NCBI GenBank assembly: GCA_028023455.1
Contig: JAQFVV010006216.1
Location: 5,226,877-5,290,876, forward strand
Source: Epiperipatus broadwayi
Taxonomy: Eukaryota > Onychophora > Udeonychophora > Euonychophora > Peripatidae
DNA length: 64,000 bases
Direction of reading: 5' to 3'
Part shown: positions 13,185 through 24,602 of the stretch, one piece after another
How the letters are laid out: every line of letters starts with the position of its first letter
How positions within the stretch are numbered: position 1 is the stretch's first letter
Notes under the pieces: model-generated
Database searches by the model: none
What the model was told of the DNA's origin: nothing
Seen by the model: the letters and a program-made list of their open reading frames with translations, nothing else
Position numbers and translations under genes: made by a program

Positions 13185-13229
13185 ATTCACTGTGGTTGGA
13201 CTTAGGGTCTTAGTTAGTCCACAGTGAAT
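13185..13229. repeat. palindrome near the F3 right end
   Basis: Left arm ATTCACTGTGG (then TTGG) ACT and right arm AGTCCACAGTGAAT pair over 14 bases with one 4-base bulge. The position matches the U3-end hairpins of F1, F2 and F4, although here it may not reach the exact terminus. Confidence 0.75.
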
Positions 13230-13683
13230 GGTGAAGCCAGCATATATATTTATATATATATGCACAGCTTCAATATATATATATATATAAGGAGTGGTGG
13301 TACTGACATGATGTCATGTATATTTGGAGGTTGTGCTTCTTTGGTAAATGAACGATGGCTAAGACCCTCTATTTATTCAGAGCGGTTCTTAGAGAGGATG
13401 AATATGGTAAAGTGAAAGGCCAGGCATACCAGGATTAACCCAATGCAGAGTATGCCATAAATTATGAGAATGATCTAGGCTAGCTTGACTATCAGATGTG
13501 AATTGAGATATAAGAAAATCCATGGGCTTGGAGGTCCAGAGATCCCATTTGAAAAGCATATACATTAAAGTTAAATAGCCAATGTCAGCAATGCACAGAA
13601 AAGAAAATGTTCCTAATGACATTGCTATAATCTAATGCTTAAAATTAAGTGACATTTATTTTAATGATATAGTTTATGCTGTA

Positions 13684-13795
13684 GATGCATGCTGCTAGGA
13701 CAACATATATATATATATATATGACTTATTATTAAATAAGATGCATGCTGCTAGGACAACATATATATATATATATATGACTTATTATTAAATAA
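13684..13795. repeat. 56-bp tandem duplication
   Basis: GATGCATGCTGCTAGGACAA followed by an (AT)n run and GACTTATTATTAAATA occurs twice head to tail. It lies in F6 to the right of F3 and probably arose by slippage at the AT run. Confidence 0.95.
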
Positions 13796-15589
13796 AATAA
13801 AATCCTGACTTTACCCCTTTCCCATTTATAATGCTGATCACTAATAAATCCCACATTCATGGATATTTGAAAGAATATATTTCTATAAACAATATTATCA
13901 GATGATGTATAATAAGTTTATAATAATACATTTATCTAATGGTGACCTTATAAGATTGATAAAACAATATAGCATTACTTAAACTGATAGATTTATTTTA
14001 ATAAATGGGTAGAATTATTCCATTCTAACCATGTTAAAAATAACTTTGTGAAAGAAAATATTAATTAAGATAAGCACAACCTGGCAGGCATACACATGTG
14101 CAATAAATCATAAATGGGTGGGTTATTAATAACCTCAATATAGAGATTTCGTTTTAAAGGAGGGGGGTTATCAAGTGGGCTCATAAGGTTGAGTTTGATT
14201 GGCATATTAATTTAAATGGCTAAATACATAATATCTAATAATTGTAATTAAATATCACACACTAAAGTCTAAAAAATATATAAGGGCATAAACAAAACAT
14301 GTTAGGAAGGATAGTTATTGAGAGCAACATAAATTTTAAAACATAAAATGAGAGTATACAAGTAAGTCAAAGGTATTGAGAGGTCTAAACAGCAAAGTTC
14401 AAGAATGTAATTAAAAGGTTAAAACTTCTTTGGTGGCAGCATTGATTGGTTAATTTGCAAGGAGGTGGAGGTCCAATCAGTTGGTGAAGTCCAACTGGGA
14501 CTCAGTAACTGTTCAATTCCATGGGCTAATTCGTTTTTTCATGGCAGGAAGCTTGCACTTAAGATTTAACAGTTTATGTTTCTGATTTCTCTATTCATTC
14601 TAGGGTAGCAGCTGAATGGTATGGCAGCAGGAGACAATATCAAAAAAGATTTGGGAAATGTGGTTTTATTCCCTCTATTTGGGCAGCATCCTTAAAGTTC
14701 AAAAGTGACATGAGATATGTTAGCAACATGCTTATACTAGAAATAAAGATTTTTTTTAGATATCAATTTTGGCCCCATTTATATTCCAGTGAGTTATTCC
14801 TGAAATGCTCTTAAGACTTCTTTTCTTGTCATGAAAAAATGCAAGTTTAATTGAGATAACAAAACTTATGCCTTTGTCAATTTGTTTCAAATGATGCAAA
14901 TAGTAAATAAAGTCTAAAAAGTATGATTTCAAAATAGATTTGAGGAAACATTTGAAACAAAACAATTTCCATTAACATGATTATTTTTAGATTTTAGTAA
15001 AATTTTAATTAACTAACACCATTTTATACAATTCAAACAATAACTTGCTTCCACCTTATTTAATTACTTTCTAGAACTTTCTCAATCTGTTGCATCATCC
15101 TTTTTACCTTTTGCATAAAATGTTATTAATAAATATAAAATAAAATATTTACAATAATATTAAAAAATTCTGTACATCTAATCCCATTATATATATATAT
15201 ATATATATCTGAGCATGTACGCATGTGATTTCTATTTTAAAACATTAAACAATAATTAAATTTTATAATTTAGATATTTGGAAGTACTTCTGAGATATAT
15301 AAATATACGATACATACATATAAGCAAGGAAATGGGGCAGGATGTAATGTTTGAATCCTGGTGGGTGGCTAGATAATATGTTAGATAATGAAGTTCACTC
15401 TTGACTAAAATTGACTGCTTCACTAATGATAAAAAAAATTAGACTCATAATAAAAAAATAGATAGTGTGGATGCCAAACAAGGTAAAATGAATAGTCCAT
15501 ACAATATTTACCAAAAAGCAGAGAATTTACCTCAAATCTATTGTATGGAAGAAACTATCTTCAACAGATCCTATGAGAGAAATTAATGA

Positions 15590-16290
15590 GCAAATAATAC
15601 ATCCAATTACAGATAAACTAAATGAAATAAGTAGTAAAAATAACCATGTTCAAATGAATACTATTAACCAAATTGTAAAACTTAAAAAATATTCAAAGGT
15701 ACAAATGAGGCTCCAATTGTGTGTTTAAGAAGCCTAAATTTATACTTCTCAGTCAATACTAACCTGTCAAAAGGGGAAAAATTGATAGTGGCTTACAGGC
15801 ACTTACAAAGTGAGGCACTATCATGGTGGGAATCATTATTTCAAATGCCATCTACTTTTCATGAATACCAAGTATTGCTAGTGTAAAGATTTTTGGAATA
15901 AGGATAAACAGAAATCATGGCTGTATCAACTACTCCAAAAATATATAGAAACACTCCTGGAGAAACCTTAACTAAATTCTTTAAGTGACAGGTGGCCAAA
16001 TTGAAAACCCTAAATATGTACCAATTAAGTGAAGGTCAAATCATAAGAATTGTGAAGCATAACCTTCCAATAAATATAGACCAGACTTTACTCTGCATCA
16101 ATGCACAGAGCATTGAATACATTGCAGATCTTTTAAATAACATTAATATAAATGATCATCATATGGCAAACAAAATTCTTGAAAAAAGAAAGGAAGGAAT
16201 ATCAGCCAGTGTTATCAATTGCAAAAGAAGGAAAAATAATAATGACCCCCATCATTGGAAACGAAAAATCAAATCAAAATCGTGATAGCA
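15590..16290 (+). pseudogene. G3 gag remnant
   Basis: Capsid-like reading: LSKGEKLIVAYRHL, then ALSWWESLFQMPSTF (the Trp-containing motif typical of gypsy capsid), then a frame break and KLKTLNMYQLSEGQI, resembling the capsid C-terminal half. The longest open piece is 97 codons from 15,992 and ends in a Lys/Arg/Asn-rich tail instead of a clear zinc knuckle. Gag forms the particle that packages the RNA. Stops break the frame at several points. Confidence 0.65.
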
Positions 16291-16574
16291 ACAATGAAAG
16301 AAAGAATAAATATCTAGACAATCACAATCCTATCACAGATACTCCCAACAGTCCACAAAAATCATCACAATCTGGGTACAACAAAACTACACCTAAAACC
16401 ACTCTCAAAACAAACTAAAATGGTACTTGAGACATAGTTTCTCATCTCAAGGAACCATATTAAAAGTGAGGAACAAAAGTAAAACTTTAACTAGGGAAAT
16501 CACTAACTTAAACATATTCATGGGAACATAAAGCACCTAATTATGCTTTACAAAGTTGCCCCAGGATAGAAATA

Positions 16575-16915
16575 CTATTTGAGAATTTACTAGTAAAAGT
16601 TTTGTTAGACACTGGTAGCCAAATATCAGTAAATTCTGACACATTCTACAATAAAATTATAAGTAAAAATTCAAATATTAAAACCTTATCACTCAGGTTG
16701 ATACAGGTTACCATGGCTAATGATAGAAAAGCCAAACTAGTACAAAAACAAACCTGAATCGAATTAAAGATCAGCCAAACAGTTGTCTATCGTGTTTTTC
16801 TTATACTAAATGACCTTATACATAAAGTCATTTTAGGGGCAGACTTCCTGCACATGAACCACTGTGTGATTGATTTCCTAAATAAGTCAGTGAGGTTTTA
16901 GAGATGACATTACTG
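16575..16915 (+). pseudogene. G3 aspartic protease remnant
   Basis: The frame reads VKVLLDTGSQISV with the catalytic DTGS at 16,608-16,619. About 70 codons on it reads HKVILGADFLHMN, the usual hydrophobic-GxDFL end of retroelement proteases. One in-frame stop lies between them. The enzyme would mature the gag-pol polyprotein. The active-site triad survives even though the frame does not. Confidence 0.8.
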
Positions 16916-17099
16916 CCAAAATGTGACCTACCTGAAATTTATTGCATACTATCAACCATCCCAAAAGCACTCATAGAAAAAAAAAATTACAGAATCTAAT
17001 TTAATAGAAAATGATGGTGTAAACAAGTTGTGATCTATCATTGATGAATACCAGATGATATACTCTGAAATACCAGGAGTAATAGAAGAATTTCAACAA

Positions 17100-17465
17100 A
17101 GAATAAAGTTATATCATGGTTAACCATCTCAATCCAAATTCTATCATATCCCATACCAATACCAAAAAGAAATATCCAAACAAATTAATAAAATGATTGA
17201 TTGGGGAATAATTTCCAAATTCTCTTCACCATATTGCAGCTCAATTGTGACAGTGAAGAAGAATGATGGGTCAATGAGATTTTGTCTGGATGCCAGACAA
17301 CTAAACAACATAACTATTCCTGATAGGAATATAATACTGTTCATACACAAATTATTTCTGAAATTTGGAAATAAAAAAGTAGTCTCTACTTTCAATTTAA
17401 CCTCAAGTTTTGGTTATAGAACTTCACCCAGAAGATACATCACACCTGCTTATGTCTTTTTTTAA
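17100..17465 (+). pseudogene. G3 reverse transcriptase, N-terminal half only
   Basis: Reads MIDWGIISKFSSPYCSSIV, VKKNDGSMRFCLDARQLN and VSTFNLTSSF, the fingers and motif A of Ty3/gypsy RT. The Asp of motif A is Asn. A one-base frame change follows the last segment, after which the other frame continues as VIELHPEDTSHLLMSF. The domain ends abruptly before the YxDD box. The next bases belong to what I read as LINE C, and no RT continuation is seen after LINE C ends near 41,710. Confidence 0.8.
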
Positions 17466-17589
17466 TTGTTTTTTTTTAGAGATTTGTAGGAAAAAGTATA
17501 CCAAAAGATAGAGAAAATTTTATTCTTAAAGATGAACTTTGTTGAGGGCTTAAATAGTTATTAGTGTGAAGGAAAATATTGGATTTTAA

Positions 17590-19400
17590 AATTCTAATAT
17601 TTTAAATTCTAATGTTAAAATTTCTAATGTCAGATAAGAAAATTCTTATCAAGATCTAGTTTGTACTGATAATACTACTACTACTGCAAAAGCCTTATCA
17701 AATTCTTTCAGAGTAACTAAAAAATTTAAACAATCTAATATATCTGAAGCCTTATCTGATTCTGTTGAAATAACTAAAAAAATTTAAACATACAAGTATG
17801 CCTGATTCTATTGAAATAGCTAAGAATGTTAAACCAACTTATACTAATATTTTAAAACAAAAATGGGAACAGGATATCAACAAAATAACAAAGAAAATTT
17901 ATCAGAAATTTTTAATTTTGGAAATGAAGATCATATGCAAAAGGAAATGCAATTTATTGTTCATAGGTAATACAGTATATATAAATGCATATGAAAAAAT
18001 TATGCTCATAAATTCCTTCAACTGTGCTTAAATTTTTTCAAAAATTTAAAAGTATTAAAACAATAACAGATACTAATTCTTCAATTATGAATTTCACTAC
18101 TGATGAGTTCTATGCTTATTTATCTGAAAAAAAGCTATGGTCAACGATTTACAAAATCTTAGACCATCCTAATAATAGATATAAAATAAAAGAATATCAT
18201 AATGTGGCTCAGAAGCAAATATTTGAAAAACACATTCACTCTTTTAATGGAAATATTATTTTCTAAATAGATATTGATAGCCATCTAATCTGGGTGGACA
18301 AATTAGGAATTGCCATGTAGATTTTAAAACTGAAGATCTGCAGGACTTTTTAAAGAGCTATGGAACTGTGGCCAATTTTAAATGTGTTGGAAAAAAGAGC
18401 CCACTTTGCCAGTGTTAACAAATATTTTCACTATATTATTAAAGAAGAATATTCAAGCAACACATTCAACAGACACTTATCTCAGTGCTTTTATTTTAAA
18501 TCTAGAAACCATCTTGTTAAGTAATTCCCTAATTGCTTTTGTAAAATGTGTGGATATAAGAAGAGCATCATTAGTGCAGTAATAAACCTGTAACAATCAA
18601 TAAGGATATATATATATATTCAAAGCAACCTAGTGGAAAACTCAAAAGTAGATATTCTCACTACTAATGAATAAAATAACAGCATACTTCCAATGGAAAA
18701 CCATAGCCTTTATAATTTTAATCCAGTTCGTAAATCCATAATAGAATTAAATAAACAATCTAATATCTCCCCCTAGAAGAGTCAGAAACAGAAAATATGA
18801 GTGATACCCTACCATTTCCTTACTCTCCTGATGAATTCCAATTAGTGAAAGTGAAGACCAGGACACAAATACATGAGGAAAAAATTGAGTGTGGTTTGAG
18901 AACTTACACAAGCTAATGTACATGATAAACATAATTAACTGAAGCCAAAGAAAAAAGTTATAAACTCAACAACACTGAAATCTAAAAAAACTAAACTTAC
19001 AGATAAAATATGTAAAACAGATTATCTGTCATCTGAATTAACACTTTATTGGACTAGATAAAGTCAATGAATTAATCCATTGACACAGCAACAACTCCAT
19101 TTTGCAGGAGTGACAGAAGAATAAATAGAACCAAGGATAAAATAACACCTACAATCAATCAAAATACAGAATCAGACATTAAACTACCATATAGTATGAA
19201 CACTCAGTGTGAACTATGTGGCCAAATAATTATTGTCAAAATATTAAAATGTTTATCCTATTTGTAGTCAGAAGAATGCAGAACAAACTCAAAAAGTATT
19301 ATTTACCAAGGCAAGTTCACTAACTTCACAATGGTATTTTTTATTATTTTTCATTCCTATATATCATATTATTGTTTCACTTTTACTAATTTTATTTATT
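17590..19400 (+). pseudogene. LINE C ORF1 remnant
   Basis: Broken plus-strand reading, Lys/Asn/Ser-rich. It contains three copies of a short module around SDSVEITKKF (17,700-17,830), then KPTYTNILKQKWEQDINKI, a helical segment in the 18,024-18,266 frame, KVKTRTQIHEEKIE near 18,850 and NTQCELCGQ near 19,205. Position before the endonuclease and composition fit a LINE RNA-binding ORF1 protein. I recognise no conserved domain. Confidence 0.45.
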
Positions 19401-19453
19401 TTCTATATTATATATTAAACTATAATTCATCCTTCTTACTTTTTAAATAGTTA

Positions 19454-19734
19454 TATGAGTGTTTCTATTACTGCAGTTAATGTAAGAACTATTAACTCAA
19501 CTCAGTGTATTTTTGCATTTAGCAATTTGATAAGTCAAATTTTCTCCATATATCCTTTTATTTATAGAAACAAAATGTTCTGTACATTCTACATTCAATC
19601 CAGAACAGTACTTATATAATTTGGATACTGTAAATTTTCAATATCTGATATTGCTGCTGTGGGAATAGGTGTTCTTATTGATCATAGGTCTCCTTTTCAA
19701 ACTTAAAATTTTATACTTAGATCAGCATATGAGT
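19454..19734 (+). pseudogene. LINE C endonuclease, 5' part
   Basis: MSVSITAVNVRTINSTQ begins the AP-endonuclease fold (compare KITHFNVRGLN in LINE A). After frame breaks, SDIAAVGIGVLIDHRSPFQ matches the conserved 'GVGILI' strand of LINE endonucleases. The reading is cut at 19,738 by F4. Confidence 0.75.
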
Positions 19735-20161
19735 ATACTGTACCGGTTGGTTTTGTCTGTTAATATAACAAGATCTAGCATCTAGTTAAAAGTACCTTGA
19801 GTCCAAGCATGTGCAAAATCCATAAGTCAGGAACACTCATGAACTCTGCCCTATTTGTCTATTTTCCAGATCTACTAACTTATGAGCAGCAATCCCGATG
19901 ATACCGGTCTAATTTATCTCTCTCCACTGGCATCACAAAGCAAAGACACAAGGAGACTCTAATTGGAAATAATATAATGGAACCTTTTTAATATAAACTA
20001 ACACAAGTTTAATACATTCAAAGTTTGTGATCTTTCACATTAATTAGATATATAGGATTAGCAAGAGATCATCTAGTCAGAGCAAGCACAATTTATTAAT
20101 CAAAGTATAATATTTTAAATAAAAGAAACAATGATTCTAAGAGTAGTGATATATATATATA

Positions 20162-22995
20162 TGGTGCTGGTCGGATTTGTATGTTCACGTAACAAGATCT
20201 AGCATCTAGGCAAAAGTACCTCAAATCCAATCATGTGCAAGATACACAGGTCAGGAACACTCATGAACTCTGCCCTATTTGCCTATTTCCCAGATCTATA
20301 ACATTATGAACAACAATCCCGATGACATCGATTTAATTTACTTCTCACCGCCGGCATCACTCATCGGAGACACAAAAAGACTAGGCTAAACTTTAATGAT
20401 AAACTAGCTATATTTTATGAGCAATGAAGGCTCATGACCTAGCATATTAATTAAATATTTAGCAGAGATCATCTAGTCAAATCGAGCATAATTAATAACT
20501 TAATATATTAACTTAACTAAAAGAAAGCAATGGTTCGAGAGTTGATATATATATTTTACGATTTATTAATAACAAAAATTATGTCAGGTTATTTATCCGA
20601 CATTAGCCTCATATTTGCAGCTATGCCAATAATATATATGTGACTTAATGAATTAGCGCTATTGGAATACATTACTAAAATACTATTACACCCCCAGAGA
20701 GACGAAAAGAGCATTTACTTAATTTAAAAAGACGATAATTTTGCAAGCAGATATTTGGTTATTCAATATGATTATTAATTTGAGTTATAAATAATTAATG
20801 TGCGGGATGGATAATGAATAATTATATAAATGATAATAAATTTATCGCATTGATACGCATAGTAAACTAATGGAAATATGTCTGTTTAAAGAAATCATCG
20901 CATTACAACTTATGGCTATTTCTGGGAGACTAATAATACACTGAAAGATGGTGTGTGCATGCGGCAGATTGGGGTGGCCCAATTATGGATCCTGGAGTGT
21001 GCTTCATGAATTTTAATAACGAAGTTTACCAACTTCCTCTGCAAACGTAGGCAGGGTCGGTATTGAGACGAAGGGCGGTCGGCAACATCTTTATTGGGCT
21101 GATTTCCCAGATCGCTCCCCATATAAAGTATGCACATAAGACCAAGTATGTCCCCAGGGTGGTTTTACAGCCTGGTTCAAGGACATTGAGAAACGATGAT
21201 GGGGCTCGACTTAGCAAATACCTCCATGAGAGAAAGAAGCACGAATATATATAAAACAAAGTGGCTTATATGCATGCAACACTTAATAACATAATATAAC
21301 TATAGCTTTAAAGACTATCTAAACATATTTATTGCCCATAATTGTGAAATACTTGGCGTAATGGTATGGTTTCTTCATTAAACATGCATGGATAATAATT
21401 ATAATTAAATATAAAACTAAGATCTGAAGATCCCCCCCCCCTTACATTATATTACTTAATATTATTCATTACTTCCCACACATTTAATAAATCTCAATCT
21501 TGGTTACTAAATGCCCTTATGAAAATATATAATTTATTACAAAATAAATGGGTGGTGGTAATTGCTATGATGGTTTTTACATATATAATATAAATTAATA
21601 ATAAGAGATAGTGCATTATTTAGAAAGGAAAATATAAAAAAACAGGTGTCAATCTGTTTTTCTACAGTAAACATAAAAATATAATTAGTTTGTTTATCTA
21701 AAATCACGAGCACCTGGGCAAGTCGAATAAGACTTGTTTTGATTAAGTTATACGTTAATTACCCGATAAATGATGGGTGGGGAAAACGAAAATAAATTAT
21801 ATGCTTGAGATTTTAGAAATACTATTGGCATTTCTTCTAAAATATAAATACATAAATCTAAATGAAAATTATTTGCCACTTGGAAATAAAAGAAAAGAAA
21901 ACATTTTATAAGAGGCTTAGTATTGATTAGTTATATAGAGTTATAAGAATTACATGTTTTGAAGACATTTAATATAGTTGATTAGAAAATATAAATATTA
22001 CAGTGAAGGCAGGATTTAAGAATTATGAGTGGTCAAAGTTCTTTTACCTTGCTATTTGGAAGAGTGATGTTACTATGTGTCAGTCCATCAGTATTGGTTC
22101 ACTAGATCTAGGATAGCATTATTCTATGGTAGTTAGCATTTCACTTTCATAGAAAAAATATATAAAGTTCATCAGTATGGGATGCAGAGCTTTGTTTATG
22201 GGAACAGCATATTAGAACGGAGGGAAAAGGCTCAATTTTCCCTACTCATGGCACATTGAGTGAGAATCAAAACTGGCGTGCAATATGTATAGAAACATCA
22301 TTATTTAGTGGTCTCTTCTCCTTTGTGGATTCAAATCCAGCAGTATATATACCTTTATTTTGAAGATGTAACTTAGCAACTACTGCTGGACCTGAGGCGG
22401 TTTAAGCACTTACTGTACATCTGGAATAATTTAACTGGATACTCTTATTTAGTAAGACTTTTGAAACAATGCAATTCTGTTATCAGTTTCTCGAACAATT
22501 GTTTTAAAATAAATCTTATGATTTTAAAACAAGCTAGCATGGACAAAATTTCCACTAATGGGTTTATTTTATTATTACAAAATCGTAATCTTTTACTTTT
22601 ATCTAAGGGGATCTTCCGGGTAATTGTTTTTGAGAGAGTTTTTAACAAGATTGCATCATTTCTGGCTACAAAATTACATATGAAAAAAATAATGTTTCAT
22701 ATATGATACTTTATATATAACATAACTTTACTAATTTATTCGCAATCTCCTACACTGAAATATATATAGATTTATTACTTACGCCCGTATACACATGAGA
22801 TTATCATTAAATAAAAATATTTTTAGATTAAAATACATGTGTTTACATGATTTATGTTAAAATACTAAGCAAAAGAAATATGCGTATTATTAGATATGTA
22901 TATATGTGCGTGAAGGTGGGTTTGAATATAGTTAGATGGTAGGATATTGGATGTGGGCTGTGAAACAGAATCTGAGCATCAGATCATCTGTTTCA
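20162..22995 (-). repeat. F1 LTR, left (3' LTR)
   Basis: 2,834 bp. Starts TGGTGCTGGTCGG and ends in CTGTTTCA. In the first 215 aligned bases I count about ten differences from the right LTR, mostly transitions. The U3-end palindrome is at 22,961-22,995. Several short ORFs occur in both LTRs simply because they are copies. Confidence 0.9.
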
Positions 22996-23939
22996 TTTTC
23001 CCAAACTTACTAAAAAAAATGAAAAAATGTTTAAAAAAAGAAAAAAAATCTTTTACTTGATGTCCAGGTAACTAAAGAACAACTTGTGGATTGGCGATGT
23101 ATCTAAAAGAAATTTTATTTTGATCTGCCCGAGCACTACTCCTAACTATCTGCTATATTTACTGGGAAAAAGTTTTCACTGTCTTCATGTAAAAAAAAAA
23201 CTGCCTGCTTAACGGAATAACTGAAAAAAAAAAAAAATCAAAAACTATGCTATAATATATACAAAGTATTAAAGTCCTAAGTCATTTATCATTGAATATC
23301 CCTGTTATCATGTTCTATCTGTCCAGCTTCTCCTCCGCCCATTCTACACTCTCCCTCTTATTCTACTCTCCCACTCCCATACTTAATTTATACTTATTTA
23401 AATAATGATTGCTATCCTACCTTTTATTTGTTAATATTAATAATTTCTAGATCTAGCTTTTCACTGAGAAAAATACATATACATACTGATTATTTATTAT
23501 CTAGCTCTTCAATGCAAAGTATATAATAATAATTATTGCAACTTCTACCTGGCCTTCCTTATGTCTTTTTTGTTGCTGGTTTTTGGAGTTGTTCTTCAGC
23601 ACCTGAAACATCTTAACAAAATGATTGATTAGCGACGATTGCATTGATAAAATTGATACACATATTTTGAGAGAAAAAAAACTCTAACTTTTGTATTATT
23701 AATCATTGCTTTTAAACTATTTTTATTCTAATAACTCTACCACCTATTGGCAAATTTATATTGGTATCGCTACTGGGCACCAGCCAAAGGGATAGAGCTA
23801 TATGATTTGATCAGATGATCTGCTATTATTGAAATGTACACTTTTCTAAACTAGATACTTAAATAGTTATACACTCACAGCTTAATAATGATAACAGGAA
23901 AAAAAAATTATTATAGCTTTAGCACATATTTATATAAGA

Positions 23940-24598
23940 GAATGAAAGTATAACGAAAACTGTCACTACTTTATTTCTTTCATTAATCTGAGGCAGTTAC
24001 ATACACATAAATATTATTAAAAAAAAATTTGTACATTCGTGATTATTTAGAATATTTATTTTATTACATTTTAACAGTTGAAGCATTTTAAAAGCTGTCA
24101 CTAATTTAACTCTCTCAGACTTGGAAATATTATAAATTTTTATTTAAAAGATATATTAACAAAGAAAAAAATTATATTTAACATTATTTATTTAAAACAT
24201 TTATGAAAAAAAAATTATATATTATTATTATTTAGCGCACACACTACTTTACTATCTTTTTATTTTAAATGTGCAAACCCCTTAAAGGCTGTCACTAGTT
24301 ATCACACTGTAAACTCGAAAATACCATGTTATTCAAATCATTTATGGAAACTTTTATATATATAAAACACTATTATTTAGAACACCTACTTTTTTATTTT
24401 TAATATAACTGTGGAGGCCCCTTAAAAGCTGCCAGTATTTTATTCACAGGAATCATACATGTAATTTCACATTTGTGATCAAGAAAAAAAAACATTATAC
24501 AACATATTATTTACTTCTTTGAAAAACACATTTTATCTTATAAAAGTGAGAGCCCCTTAAAAGCTGTCACTCTTTTATTTCACTGGAATCTTACATGT
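23940..24598. repeat. F1 internal tandem array, left part
   Basis: Five diverged units, each centred on CCCCTTAAAAGCTGTCACT and often followed by TTTATTTCAC and TACATGTAAT, at about 23,953, 24,085, 24,277, 24,416 and 24,551. Spacing is roughly 130-190 bp. The array continues after F2 at 32,493. Confidence 0.85.
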
Positions 24599-24602
24599 AT
24601 AC

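Larger units (their letters stand above)
10753..13242 (-). mobile_element. F3: solo long LTR (~2.5 kb) inside F6
   Basis: Begins TGTAACGGTAAG at 10,753, close to the TGTAACAGTCA start of F2. About 140 bp later it shares GCCTGGTGGTCAGGGAGA with F2. Near the other end AAGAACAAAAGAAAAG followed by a TATA box on the minus strand (12,930-12,921) aligns with the TATA region of F2. It keeps CpGs that the surrounding DNA lacks, so it is a younger insertion. The right boundary lies between a CCACA at 13,223 and a CA at 13,242. The flanks are (AT)n, so the target duplication cannot be fixed. Confidence 0.65.
9729..15422 (-). mobile_element. F6: solo long LTR (~3.2 kb) split by F3
   Basis: The left 350 bp is colinear with the start of F1 (landmarks TACCCGGTC, AACTCAAATTCAATCA, ATAGGTCAGGGACC, then CACAAGAGACTC). 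The right end has the F-family U3 layout: TTTGAATCCTGGTGGGTGGC, then a palindrome with arms TGAAG and CTTCA (15,389-15,422). The TG of the left end has become TA. Perfect 4-bp target duplications CTAA flank it at 9,725-9,728 and 15,423-15,426. F3 interrupts it at about 10,752. No internal region is present, so it is a solo LTR. The strand follows the TATA signals of F2 and F3. Confidence 0.75.
9560..17465 (+). mobile_element. G3: truncated gypsy-type LTR retrotransposon split by F6
   Basis: Plus-strand gag, protease and the first half of reverse transcriptase are recognisable at 15,590-17,465. The left part (about 9,560-9,728) reads as a broken coiled-coil-like stretch (SQVESINNSINQKLENL) that would suit a gag N-terminus. 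It is separated from the right part by F6, whose CTAA target duplication (9,725-9,728 and 15,423-15,426) shows that these flanks were once contiguous. RT stops at about 17,465, where LINE C ORF1-like sequence starts. RNase H, integrase and LTRs are not found. The left boundary is uncertain. Confidence 0.65.

Noticed and set aside
13389-13622. Minus-strand ORF with a membrane-like start, first thought to be a host exon
   Set aside because: It lies within the F6 LTR, bounded by the CTAA duplications, and no second exon or homologue was recognised.
23940-24598. CRISPR-like array
   Set aside because: Units are long, diverged and unevenly spaced, and the DNA is eukaryotic and lies inside a retroelement.
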